From Acestrorhynchus altus (lineage: Eukaryota > Chordata > Actinopteri > Characiformes > Acestrorhynchidae), in assembly GCA_034509495.1 (NCBI GenBank), contig CM067507.1:34899460-34963459 (forward strand): a stretch of 64,000 nt of DNA. Reading direction: 5' to 3'. Both the position numbers and the translations under genes were made by a program. The notes under the pieces are model-generated. The model did not search any database, was not told the origin of the DNA, and saw only the letters and a list, made by a program, of their open reading frames with translations. This document shows, piece after piece, positions 54,758 to 64,000 of this stretch; the stretch's first letter is position 1, and every line of letters starts with the position of its first letter.

Positions 54758-55059
54758 AGAAGAATGTTGAGTTGTTTGTAAGTGAACATGAAAGTGCTTT
54801 TCTTAATCGTAAGAGTAACGGCTGCTGATCCCACCTGCTGGACGTATCGCCAGGCCCGATCAACATCTCCATCAGAACCAAAACGCCTCATAATCATAGC
54901 GTGTAATTCAGGAAACTAGAGAAGAGAGAGAGAGAGACAGAGAGAGAGAGATAGAAAGCGCGAGAGAGAGCGCGCAAGAGACAGATAGAAAGCAAGCGAG
55001 AGAGAAAGAGATAGATAAAGAGCGAGAGAAAGATAGAGAGAGCGAGAGAGATAGAGAGT

Positions 55060-55090
<31 letters not shown>

Positions 55091-58000
55091 CGAGAGATAG
55101 AGAGTGAGAGACAGAGAGAGAGAGACAGAGACACAGAGAGAAACAGTGTGAATAAACAGCCACATCATCAAACAATCCGGTTATGAGACGGAGTTTGTGG
55201 TTTATGAACATATTGCTGCCACACCTGTTGACAGGCGAACAGAACGGGTCCAGTGGCTAAACCCAGCTTTAGATCTGCAGCTGAGGGCTTCCCCAGACGG
55301 TTTGCACATGAAGTGAAATCCAGCACGTCGTCCACCAGCTGCAAACAGAGGAAGCTCAATTCAGTCTTTGACACTCAACATTAAGAAACTCAGATCAGAT
55401 ACGGGGACAAAATGACTCGATCAGGACATGTGTCCATAACATTTATAATAACGTATCCATTCGTTTATTAAACGTAAGAAGATAAACAAACAGTGAAGAC
55501 TAAACATCTGAAAAGGGACAATATTTAAGAAACCACTGTTTTAAGATTTTAGATTCTAGATAAACATATTAACATGTAAATCTTAATGTGACGTTCATTA
55601 TGTTCAGGCGCTGGTACAGAAACGACAGATCAGACTTAAATCCCATCTCCTCCACTGAAGCTCATGAAGACCCTCTTGGATGTGACCTATGAAAGGCCTC
55701 AGTGGAAAGCACTACCTGAAAGGCGATGCCCACATTTTTCCCGTACTGGTACGCGATCTCGTGCACCTCGGGGTCCGAGTTCACCAGAATCGACACCTAG
55801 GCAGAATAAAGACAGACACGTTAAGCAACGCGTTCCCACCGCAGTGTCATAATCATGTGACCAATGAACGTACATACTGCTTTACAGCTGTTCGCTATCA
55901 AGCTCGCCGTCTTCTTGAAGGTTTTCTCGAGGTAGTGCTTGAACCGCTCGTTTTCATTCTCTTTGGATCCGAGCTGCATGAATTCACCTACAGCGCCATC
56001 GAAAGGAGACCCCGCTGTCATTCCCATCACACTCATCTAGTCTCTTTACCGAGAGGATTATCGGTCAGTTATTCTGGAACCTGCTCAATTAAAGGGCTGT
56101 GAACGAGGACCGTTTACTTTTATTCACCTGCACATGGTCACTGTCACGAAAAGAAAAACCTGTACCTCCAAAATTCCAAATTTAAAGAAGCATTTCTATT
56201 GGTCCATTATCATGAATTTTGCACAGCGTGAAGAACAACCGCCAGATTCGCATGGTGTCAAAAAGTGAAGAACAGCAAAAATGGAGATACAAGGTTTTTG
56301 CATGGCAGCCAAGTTATGATGAACAAAATTCCTTTCAGATCTCTATGAAGAAAATAAGACCCCCCCCAAAAACAAGAACCTCAAGATGAGAGGGAACATA
56401 AGGCCCTGGATGAACCAATCATGTCTCTGTAAATTAAACATTTTTAATCATAAAAAATATGATTATAAATTAAAATAAAACTCAGGATGAAATACAAACT
56501 GACTGAATTGGCCCCTAAATCTCATACCTCGCACAAGGTCCTCTATTACTTGGGAAAGCACAGACACCACTGCGGTGTTCCCGATGCGTGCGAGGGCCAT
56601 GGATGCTGCAGACAGAATAAAATCTCCAGCCAGGATTGCCTTGAGACAACGAGAAGGACACACACAAGTCCATTACGCTGCAGCCGCTTCATACATAGAC
56701 GACTCGACGAAATCAGTTCTGACGGCTCTAAACAACATCAGTTCTGTACTGACGGGTCGGTGTCAGAGGCACTTTCCCGCTTCCTCTTCATTTTAAAGTG
56801 AATGGACAGATACTGACTAATGCAGTTTTGGGTCCAGGAAACTCGGAGCTCTACAGTTTCGGAAAAGTCGTGCAAAAAGCACATTTTACAAAAGGCAAAT
56901 TTACCAGGACACGAAAAAATCCTTAACTTTCAACGTAAGTCATTTTAAAGCATTTCTATTGGTCCCTTTATCCTGATATTCTGAGACCCAAGTATAATTT
57001 AATTACCGTATTTTCTGGACTATAAGCCGCTACTTTTTTTTCCACGCTTTAAACTACGCAGCTCATAATGAGGTGTGGCTTTTTCTTCAGCCACCAGGGG
57101 GCACTTTAGCAGAAAGTGAAAAAAGTGGGAAGTCAAAGTTGCAAACCACAGAAGAAAACGTTTGTTTTGAGTTAGCTCATGCAAGCAGACCCCACCACGG
57201 AAAATTTACCGGTGAATCTACCGTCACCAATGGGTTCCGAGAGGCTGGACTGCTGTGTGAAGAGGGCACAGCTTGAGAGCCAGCTTCACCCCGGGATGAC
57301 ATCGACACGGAGAGCAACACCGACATCGACACCGAGAAAGTACCGGTATGTGACGAAGCTCTTCTAAGGCTGTTCAACTCCGACACTGAAGAAGATGACT
57401 TCAGTGGTTTCAGTTCGCAGGAGGACGATGAATCGGCCAATCAGTGATGTTTCTGTTTTGTTTGATCGGGACTTTTACTTTTATGTTCCTAATCAGTTCA
57501 TTTATGTTCAGTTAAACTACGTTATCAGTTCAGTAGATATCAGCGTCTTTTAGCGCGGTGCGGCTTATATTCAGGTGCGCTCTATAGTCCGGAAAATACG
57601 GTACTTGTAACAAACAACTGCCGGATTCACATTACGTTGGAATTTTCCGTGCGACAGAGACTAAATTCATATACACCTAATACGTCCATCAACACGTCCA
57701 TATCAGAACAATATATCTAACAGTCAGCTTCGTTCCAGGCTCGGATTCCTGATCCTCATCAGTTTATCCGGCCCTTTGTGTTTTACTGATACAGATGCAT
57801 TAAGAGTGTGAGCCACTGGGTCTACTTTTCAATTAGGCCGAATCCCCCTCACCTTCCTCTCCCCCCACACTTCATTGATGGTGGTTTTCCCTCGCCGCGT
57901 ATCCGCACCGTCAATGACGTCATCGTGCACCAAGCTGGCGGTGTGGATCATCTCCGAGATCATGGCTATCGACCGCTGGCCCGGGAGCAGGTCACTGATA

Positions 58001-58919
58001 CAGAGTGTGTGTCATTAGTACAATTAGCGCAAACACACACTGTGTGAACACACACCGTCTCAACCGCACACAGGCGCGAAAGGCGTGGAGGAGTCATCTC
58101 ACCCCTGTCGGTTGCTGTGAATGTTGCAGGCTCTGGCCATCAGCACCACAATCATCGGTCGGAAAGCCTTTCCTTTCCCGTCAAAGTAATAATCACACAG
58201 GGCTTTCAGCTCTACTTTGGACACCAGCAGCTCCTGAAACCACAGCATTACAGAAGATAATATTACTGCATCGTAATGCCTGAAAATTTAATAAACCATA
58301 AATAATATATATATTTACATATTTAAACATGTGACTGTTTGATCTTCATTTTAAGAGCACTGAGGGACGGAGGTGACATAATTAAACACATGCAACTGAA
58401 GAAACAACAGAAGAAACAATTTGCAAAATGGAATTCAATGGAATTCATAGAATTGCAATTTTCTTGTGCAGAAAAAATCAGGACAATTGACTAAAATCTG
58501 AAAGCTGTAGATGATCAAGCCATTGTTGGAGAGGACTTTGGAGGAGTTGGTGTTATTTAAAGAGTACTCGGTCGTGCCGGGCGGGCTGGCTATGCAGTTG
58601 GCATGAAGCTGGACTCTCTGGTGACAGTGGCAGAGGAGAGGACTATGAGCAAACTACTGGACGTTATGGACAGTGTCGGTCAGCCTCCTTCCCAAGTGCA
58701 GGACCAACAGAGTTAAACACTCTTATCCCTCATGCCATCCGACTGTACAACTCCTCTCTGGGGGGAGGAGGGGGAACAGGAGGACAGAGGAGGCGGGGGA
58801 TGGGAACGAAGGGAAAGAGCAGTAACCAGTGACCTGTAACCTGACCACCCCAACACAACCAGTACCCTCATACAGGACTTTTCTCTACTCTCTATATCAT
58901 ACAGTTTATATTTTCTCTA

Positions 58920-58970
<51 letters not shown>

Positions 58971-59550
58971 CTTCTATTCTGTACTGTAACGAACGATGCT
59001 GCTGCTGCTGTTGGAACCATCTGATAGTCTTAGTCTATTGATAGTGTTTGTCTTTACACAGATATAATGTCTGCTTCTCAGAGAATCTCAGAAAAACCTC
59101 TTAGGTTTGTGTCACATGACGTGATGTCAGCATGAACAGCCTGAACAGGACCCTGCTGACAATGCCAACACTGCAGTAGCGATGTTGGACAAGGCCAGTA
59201 TTCGGCATGACAGCACCGCGGTAGCTTTACTGGACGAGATGCGGTTGCATTGGGAACCTGTGGTGTAACGAAAATACAGCAATGCATCTACGTATTTCAC
59301 AATGCCAGCCAAAGACCTAACGTTGTGTAACATCTTGCCCTGAACCTCAACGGAGCACAGAGAACGGAGGCGGGGCTTCCGGTGTTGCTCTTTAAACCTC
59401 AGACTCTCGTTTGGTTTGCTCTTGATTGTTGGAGTGAGTGAGCTCTCGGAGGCCTTCAGAAAGAAGGATGTAGATGCAGATGAGTTTACTAAAGTGTCTC
59501 CAACATTAGAGAGCTGTACCTCCAGGATACAAAAATTGTCTTAGGGGTCT

Positions 59551-59620
<70 letters not shown>

Positions 59621-60272
59621 GTAATTAGGAGCCTTTGCTGCAGTTGTGAAAGCTGCTCCTGGGGCTGAATGAGTCATAATCCACCTGAGGGTTTAAAACT
59701 CAATTAAGCTCTTTGATTTTAGGGGTTTAGTGAAGACAGTCTGACCTTCAGGTTCACACAGAATATTAGACAACAAGGGTTTAAAAGACTTGAAAGCAAT
59801 CAGGAATCTGGGCGTAGTGTCTTAAAATTTCCGTCACAAGAAAAACGCATTTCGGTTACTTATATCTTACAAATGATTTTAGTTACATCACCTCCATTTT
59901 TCAACATGGTTCAAGATGAAGATCCCAGTTTTCAGAACGAGGATACAAAACAAATACCAAACAAACACAAATGCAGTCGTTTATCCAAATGGAGAGGACA
60001 CGGACACGGACAAACCCTGCTGGAGGAGTAGTTTACACTAAAGGATAAGGATTACATTTACACGAGGAGAGAAGGAGTGTTTGGACCAGTGCAGGAGCAC
60101 CTCTCGAAATTCCAAAACACAATTAAAATCATACCTTTTTAATATCTTCATATAGGTTTTTCAGGTCCTTTTGTGCAAGTGAAAAGGGGTCTTTCACTTT
60201 GAAGTCACTGTGGATCCTACAGCAGCATATTCTCGGTGTGGGGTAAAGAAACCTGTTTCTGTACCTGCATTA

Positions 60273-60307
<35 letters not shown>

Positions 60308-62063
60308 CCACCATCACAACATGAATGAGATCTTATTGAACGCATGTAAAAGACCTTAAAAGCGCTTCCTTTCATTACTGACCTTGTAAGAGAGTGGAGT
60401 TGAGGCCTGACAGTATTGTGCACACGCCTGACTGGAACCAGCACCTACAAAACAACAGCGACAGCTCGTTCAGTTCTGGTACGAAGATATGAGATAATAG
60501 ATCATTTAACTCGTCCCACCTGAGGACTTTGTTCAGACAGGTTCTGATTCTGAGGGTCTGATTTGCTCTATGACGTCCGAGTCACTCTGAATTCAGTATT
60601 CTTGACATCAGAACGTGATCAAGAGATAAACATGGAGAGACAACGTTCTTCAAATACAGGTACCATGTTACGGTGTGTACTGTAGCTGTAACTTATACTG
60701 AACTTTTATTTTGAAACAGCAGCTTCAACAGCAGTGTCATTTCTACTCCATGCTGCTTTAAAGCCCATCTCTGAAACTCACTGGAAGAGCCTGTGAGGGA
60801 ACATCATCTGCTGGCCTGACCAGCGTGCATTCATGTCCTGTTCTATAGTGTGGATAACATCAGTCTTCACTGATTAAGCTGTAAAGCCACGTGTATCTGT
60901 ATCTGACCAGAACACAGTGGACGCAGACAGAAGAACGTAATGAGGAAGGAAATTTCACAAGTGCGAGTTCCACTCAAAAACCTTAAAGCAGCATTATGTG
61001 AGGATTGGTATTTCTTGCTCTTGGGCTCCCTCTAGAGTTGGGTAGAGGAATTCCTCTAAAAAAGCGTTTCCCAAACCTGGTCCTGGCGCCCCTGCTCTGC
61101 TTATTTTATAATTTTCCTTACATCACAAACCCCCCCAACTCTAAAAGGACTAAATTAAATATGCAGGGGGGCTCCAAAACCAGGTTTGGGAAATGCTGCT
61201 CCAAAGGACATACTTTACCCATGCATTTCTGGACAAGCTGAGAAATACAGAACCATCACTGAAAGCTGAGGCACTGATGTAATTTTACACTAAAACTGAG
61301 TTACGCAGCAGAGCCAATAGCAAATAACACCAGGATTCAAACTGCACTGTGGGAATTGTGGTGGATTTCGGGATTTAATATGGGAATACTTTGTTGTGGC
61401 GTACCATTAAAGCCCTATGCTTTACCCCTCCCTTGTCCATATATTCATAAGTGTGCTGTTACTATGGCAACTAATGTGGAAATGCAAGCAGGTTTGACGA
61501 CAGTCTGATCATACAAATCTGATCACTACCACTTTGAGACCTTTAACGCTCCTAATAGCACTAATCATGTGCTTTGGGAAACAGGTTGCTTTTACTCTAC
61601 AGTGTGAAAACAGCCTCAATAAATCTGCACCGGAGCTCAAGTTCACTACAGCTGACAGGAGAACCTGAAGGACGTGCACGAGGGGAGGTGTTGACCTTTC
61701 TAAAGCTATGCTGAGAACAGATGCAGGGGGCAGCAGTGAAAGGATACGTTCCAATAGGACATGTTTTATTCCTGTTTTACATGAATTTAAAGTGTTCTGC
61801 ACGTTTGCACATTTGATATCACGTCACTACTCCAGATGAGGAAAACATCTGGATAGAAACAGAACACAATGTGAACCTTGTGGACCTGTAACGCCACTGC
61901 ATCTGCAGAAAGCATGAATCAATGTTTAGAGGGAGAGTGATTACCTGTAGACTGATCACCTGTAGACTGATCATCACATGTAAAGTGATAATTATTATTA
62001 TTATTATTATTCATGATTATTCTAATTATTGTTATTATTATTCATAATTATTCTAATAATAAC

Positions 62064-62097
<34 letters not shown>

Positions 62098-62415
62098 GAT
62101 GATTATTTTAATTATTGCTCAGTGCTATTCTCTGTCCTGATCATTAGATCTCCACCACTATGATCTATTTCCAGAGTCACTGGGAGCAGTGGGAGACTGA
62201 ATGACCTTCTTACACAGTGTGTGTGAGAGTGAGTGTGTGTGTGTGTGTGTGTATCAGTGGGAGACTCTCTGTACCTGATCCCCCGGGCTCCTGGCCGCTC
62301 TGCCGGCCGCTCTGCCAGCCGCTCTGCCGGCAGCTCTGCCCGGCTGTCCGCGGCTCAGAGCAGGGACGAGGCCGCTCACTCCTCCTCTCCAGCACAGCCT
62401 CCACGGCGCCGCCAT
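53787..62415 (-). CDS. pdss1: pdss1, decaprenyl (solanesyl) diphosphate synthase subunit 1, complete
   Basis: Pdss1 is the catalytic subunit of the mitochondrial trans-prenyltransferase that condenses isopentenyl diphosphate into the ubiquinone side chain, working with Pdss2. Eleven exons were read on the - strand: 62415-62275, 60444-60383, 60216-60135, 58233-58103, 57994-57853, 56639-56528, 55987-55878, 55796-55716, 55338-55225, 54915-54835 and 53927-53787. They join without phase error to 398 codons plus TGA; human has 415. Residues ~1-67 are Arg-rich and acid-poor, as in a mitochondrial presequence. GKGKAFRP (~114-121) is the IPP-binding region. The first Asp-rich motif is DDVID (163-167) and the second is DDVLD (290-294), so both catalytic motifs are intact. 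The start ATG has a good context (GAAACATGG). Confidence 0.97.
53928..54834 (-). other. pdss1 intron 10
   Basis: 907 nt. It contains a (TA)n tract (54541-54569) followed by 21-bp-motif relics (54578-54690) and an (AAT)n run (54728-54756). Confidence 0.65.
54541..54690 (-). repeat. (TA)n plus 21-bp-motif relics
   Basis: A (TA)n tract is followed by cttagtggacactgaatatt, gactcatagcagacaatg and attcatagtggatcctgaat, decayed units of the same motif in - orientation. Confidence 0.7.
54835..54915 (-). CDS. pdss1: pdss1 exon 10
   Basis: This 81-nt exon has phases 0-0, acceptor cttctctag and donor CAGCAG|gtggga. It encodes FPELHAMIMRRFGSDGDVDR and AWRYVQQ, against human FPEMNAMIMRRFSLPGDVDR. A ~220-nt (TC)n-rich tract on the - strand (55140-54917) lies directly before the acceptor. 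Confidence 0.96.
54916..55140. repeat. (GA)n/(TC)n-rich tract, pdss1 acceptor pyrimidine tract
   Basis: Interrupted GAGA repeat on the + strand, TCTC on the pdss1 sense strand. It directly precedes the exon 10 acceptor and makes up most of the 309-nt intron 55224-54916. Confidence 0.9.
55225..55338 (-). CDS. pdss1: pdss1 exon 9, second Asp-rich motif
   Basis: This 114-nt exon has phases 0-0, acceptor gtttgcag and donor CAACAG|gtgtgg. It encodes LVDDVLDFTSCANRLGKPSA and ADLKLGLATGPVLFACQQ. DDVLD is the second catalytic DDxxD, which binds isopentenyl diphosphate via Mg. Confidence 0.97.
55716..55796 (-). CDS. pdss1: pdss1 exon 8
   Basis: This 81-nt exon has phases 0-0, acceptor ctgcctag and donor TTTCAG|gtagtg. 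It encodes VSILVNSDPEVHEIAYQYGK and NVGIAFQ. The GIAFQ motif precedes the second Asp-rich motif. Confidence 0.96.
55878..55987 (-). CDS. pdss1: pdss1 exon 7
   Basis: This 110-nt exon has phases 1-0, acceptor gctgtag and donor AAAGCA|gtatgt. It encodes EFMQLGSKENENERFKHYLE and KTFKKTASLIANSCKA, almost identical to human. KTASL is the conserved KT motif of trans-prenyltransferases. A very short intron (81 nt, 55797-55877) separates it from exon 8. Confidence 0.97.
55988..56527 (-). other. pdss1 intron 6
   Basis: 540 nt, AT-rich, no repeat family recognised. Confidence 0.6.
56528..56639 (-). CDS. pdss1: pdss1 exon 6
   Basis: This 112-nt exon has phases 0-1, acceptor tctcaag and donor CGAG|gtatga. 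It encodes AILAGDFILSAASMALARIG and NTAVVSVLSQVIEDLVR, aligned with human AVLAGDLILSAASIALARIGN. It is a helical core of the synthase and part of the chain-length cavity in the family. Confidence 0.96.
56640..57852 (-). other. pdss1 intron 5
   Basis: 1.2 kb, half of it the CCGTATTTTC inverted-repeat transposon (57006-57600). Confidence 0.65.
57006..57600 (+). mobile_element. CCGTATTTTC transposon with residual open frame
   Basis: The 595-nt element has ends ccgtattttctggactataa and tatagtccggaaaatacgg and a TA duplication on both sides, as in Tc1/mariner/pogo elements. A frame ending at TGA 57445-57447 reads VCDEALLRLFNSDTEEDDF, then SGFSSQEDDESANQ. It is acidic, like the C-terminal tail of some fish transposases. 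The rest of the enzyme is missing. Confidence 0.7.
57853..57994 (-). CDS. pdss1: pdss1 exon 5, first Asp-rich motif
   Basis: This 142-nt exon has phases 2-0, acceptor gtatcag and donor GGAAG|gtgagg. It encodes DLLPGQRSIAMISEMIHTAS, LVHDDVIDGADTRRG and KTTINEVWGERK. DDVID is the DDxxD site that binds the Mg-diphosphate of the allylic substrate; the following RRG is also conserved. Confidence 0.97.
58103..58233 (-). CDS. pdss1: pdss1 exon 4, IPP-binding region
   Basis: This 131-nt exon has phases 0-2, acceptor gtttcag and donor CAGGG|gtgaga. It encodes ELLVSKVELKALCDYYFDG, KGKAFRPMIVVLMARACNIH and SNRQ. The Lys and Arg of GKGKAFRP are the diphosphate-contacting residues of the prenyltransferase family. 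Confidence 0.96.
58595..58980 (+). mobile_element. LINE 3' end with (ATT)n tail
   Basis: The + strand reads TLIPHAIRLYNSSL at about 58717-58760, like the terminal PxAIRLYN motif of many fish LINE ORFs. The following sequence leads to a perfect (ATT)n (58920-58970), a plausible simple-repeat tail. The element is 5'-truncated. Confidence 0.55.
59552..59616. repeat. (CA)n microsatellite
   Basis: About 32 repeats. Confidence 0.95.
60135..60216 (-). CDS. pdss1: pdss1 exon 3
   Basis: This 82-nt exon has phases 2-0, acceptor gctgtag and donor AAAAAG|gtatga. It encodes IHSDFKVKDPFSLAQKDLKN and LYEDIKK, matching human YTDPFKLGWRDLKGLYEDIRK. This is the start of the mature enzyme. Confidence 0.94.
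60275..60306. repeat. (CAT)n microsatellite
   Basis: About ten trinucleotide units just upstream of pdss1 exon 3 on the - strand. Confidence 0.85.
60383..60444 (-). CDS. pdss1: pdss1 exon 2
   Basis: This 62-nt exon has phases 0-2, acceptor ttttgtag and donor ACAAG|gtcagt. It encodes VLVPVRRVHNTVRPQLHSLT plus part of an Arg codon. The basic, Ser/Thr-containing composition continues the presequence. This N-terminal part is poorly conserved, so the call rests on splice sites and on phase fit to both neighbours. Confidence 0.82.
60445..62274 (-). other. pdss1 intron 1
   Basis: It contains AT-rich sequence with ATT/TTA repeats (61985-62095), a repeat piece at 61070-61200 (tttcccaaacctggtcctgg and its inverted counterpart), and (GT)n at 62216-62252 just inside the exon 1 donor. 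No exon was seen. Confidence 0.65.
62275..62415 (-). CDS. pdss1: pdss1 exon 1, mitochondrial presequence
   Basis: This exon has 47 codons from ATG (62415-62413) to donor CAG|gtacag. It begins MAAPWRLCWRGGVSGLVPAL and then runs through four near-perfect GRAA-type repeats (a 12-bp DNA repeat) before RSPGDQ. It has eleven Arg and no Glu, with a single Asp near the end, as in cleavable mitochondrial targeting peptides. The DNA is strongly GC/CpG-rich. The start is chosen by Kozak context and by phase fit to exon 2. Confidence 0.85.
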
Positions 62416-62515
62416 GTTTCCTCACACACCGGTGCGGCGCGTCCCCAGCCGTACCCCAGCACAATCCTGCACCCCGAGGACCCCGGCGCCCCCCGGCGCC
62501 TGACTAAAACACAAT
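62281..62515. promoter_or_regulatory. GC/CpG-rich block over pdss1 exon 1 (promoter region)
   Basis: This is the only strongly GC- and CpG-rich stretch in the last 10 kb. It covers exon 1 and about 100 nt upstream (62416-62515), then drops sharply to AT-rich DNA. It fits a CpG-type housekeeping promoter. No TATA box or mapped start can be pointed to. Confidence 0.5.
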
Positions 62516-62813
62516 AACAATCCTAGAAGAGACTCCGTCTTTACGTTAAACAGACCGAAAAGACTATTTCTCTCCACTTTGACAGTTAGATTACAATTAC
62601 TAAATTGTAATTAAAATGACCAAATGTGATATAAAATCAACACTAAATATTGGCTGCTATTTAAAAACGTCGATAACACTGACCAGCACAAATGAATTCA
62701 GCGAAAACCAAATGTTCTCACTTATTAATATACGACAAACACAACAACAATAATAATAATAATAACAAAAATAACAATACAAAATATTAAATAATAAAAG
62801 TAATATGAATATA

Positions 62814-62851
<38 letters not shown>

Positions 62852-63082
62852 GCCCGGGCACAAAATTGACCAAAAAAGTGCAGCGATCGGAAGCTAGGGG
62901 TGTAGTATTTGCCTATAAACAAATAATGACGCACCACACCAACTTGTAATCTTCACAGATCTGATCACGTGATAGATCTCTCAGGCAAAATAAAAGACCT
63001 TACATCTTCGCAAAAGTCTATTAATATTTTTCAGTTAGTTGACTTATATTCTTATACATTAGATGTTTACTTCATTTAATCT

Positions 63083-63088
<6 letters not shown>

Positions 63089-63169
<81 letters not shown>
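63089..63169. repeat. (AT)n microsatellite
   Basis: About 40 perfect AT repeats, without the 21-bp motif nearby. Confidence 0.95.
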
Positions 63170-63171
<2 letters not shown>

Positions 63172-63429
63172 ATATGAGTAGACAAATTGAACCAAAATGT
63201 ATTAACTTGTCAAGATTATATTTTAATATTTAATAAATTGTTTTTTGAATGTCATCACACTTTTGCTGAATGTACTACTGTACAGTTACAGTAATGTTTA
63301 GATATTCAGCCCCTCATTAAAACGCAGGAGCACTTGGGCTGTAGTACAGTTTTTTCACTGCATACTTTGTTAAGGTGGGTTTTTCTGAGCTCTGCAGTGA
63401 CACTGAAATGGTTGTGATGTCTCCCTTCT

Positions 63430-63517
63430 AGCTGGCCTTCCTATGCGGACCATCAGACCATTGCAACTTATCCAGAATGCAGCAGCACAGCTCTTCTTCA
63501 ATGTTCCTAAATTCAGT
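63430..63517 (+). mobile_element. LINE reverse-transcriptase fragment
   Basis: The frame reads MRTIRPLQLIQNAAAQLFFN and VPKFS, matching the conserved I.PLQLIQNAAARLVFN segment of L2/CR1-type LINE ORF2. It is cut off by the undetermined base and AT-rich DNA at 63518. Confidence 0.75.
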
Positions 63518-64000
63518 NTATATTTATTTATTTATTTATTTATTTTTTTTAATTATATATTTCATGTAATCGTATCTCATATTTTATTTGATTTATTTCT
63601 ACTTGGTTTGTTAATAGATTTATATATATATTTTATATTATATATTTTATAGATTTATTTTTTATTCCTTATATATTTTATATTTTACTTATTTTATATG
63701 TTCTAGCTTTCACTGCATATTTCGTCCCCTGTTCTTCATACTACATTTCAGTTGATTGCCTTCAGTTCCAGCTTCCAGTGTGAAATCTTATGTCACCTTT
63801 TAAAAGGAATGTAGAAATAAATGAAAATGAAAATTAAACAAATCAGTGTCAATTTTATTAGAAACATGATGCAGGGTGAGACATTGTGTGGGTTTAATTT
63901 TACTGTCTTTGTTTATTGTTTATTTCTTTATTAGAATTAAAAGGAACACAATAACGGGACGCTTGAACTATGACTTTTATTTTGAAATGGTGTGAGCGCG

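Larger units (their letters stand above)
58234..60134 (-). other. pdss1 intron 3
   Basis: It contains the 3' end of a LINE with an (ATT)n run (58595-58980), an unassigned stretch (59060-59500) and (CA)n at 59552-59616. No exon was seen. Confidence 0.65.
62516..64000. other. pdss1 upstream flank, AT-rich
   Basis: This is AT-rich DNA with (ATT)n near 62750-62850, a long (AT)n at 63089-63169, poly-(TTTA) at 63521-63550 and a LINE fragment. One undetermined base (n) lies at 63518. No gene was seen. Confidence 0.6.

Noticed and set aside
58829..59041. 70-codon ORF with poly-Leu
   Set aside because: The Leu run is the (ATT)n LINE tail; no gene context.
60217..60444. 75-codon - strand ORF as a separate gene
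   Set aside because: Its first 20 codons are pdss1 exon 2 read through the donor into the intron; the (CAT)n gives its poly-Asp run.
62217..62517. Two ~95-codon + strand ORFs over the GC-rich block
   Set aside because: Antisense shadows of pdss1 exon 1; the - strand frame fits start, donor and downstream phase.
62416..64000. Divergent gene sharing the pdss1 promoter
   Set aside because: No exon-like frame or conserved protein is visible in the 1.6 kb upstream; only AT repeats and a LINE fragment.

Overview
This window looks like teleost fish genomic DNA. It has vertebrate spliced genes in long introns, very dense (CA)n/(TG)n microsatellites, Tc1/mariner relics, tRNA-derived SINEs and short inverted-repeat elements. 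Several repeat families resemble ones I associate with otophysan, perhaps characiform, fish; that is memory-based and weak. No bacterial, viral or CRISPR-like system is visible.

Two protein genes account for the coding sequence, in tail-to-tail orientation. On the + strand, 16951-48715 holds ten coding exons of abi1 (Abl interactor 1), from human residue ~96 to the stop. They include a 15-nt microexon. All exon phases join, giving 427 codons plus stop. The 5' exons lie upstream of the window, so 1-16950 is intron. On the - strand, 62415-53787 holds a complete pdss1 (decaprenyl/solanesyl diphosphate synthase subunit 1, coenzyme Q side-chain synthesis) in 11 exons that join without a phase error to 398 codons. 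I recall the same pair lying tail to tail on human 10p12.

Region by region: 1-16950, abi1 intron with SINE, LINE and MITE pieces, a 42-bp minisatellite at 9.2-9.8 kb and degenerate tandem repeats at 6.0 and 11.4 kb. 16951-32748, abi1 exons for the homeodomain-homologous region, the microexon and the proline/serine-rich region. 32749-47566, large introns with hAT-like and Tc1 relics and a 21-bp satellite at 37.2-38.3 kb, plus exons for the proline-rich region. 47567-48715, last proline-rich exon and SH3 exon. 48716-~52080, repeat-poor DNA that is probably a long abi1 3' UTR. ~52.1-53.8 kb, intergenic DNA and pdss1 3' UTR. 53.8-62.4 kb, pdss1. 62.4-64 kb, pdss1 promoter side, AT repeats and a LINE fragment.

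The two genes have separate jobs: actin regulation through the WAVE complex, and mitochondrial ubiquinone synthesis. I see no functional link beyond neighbourhood. The most interesting signals are splicing-related: the microexon, two in-frame donors 12 nt apart, and microsatellites serving as polypyrimidine tracts. Next is a dispersed 21-bp motif that recurs beside (TA)n tracts.
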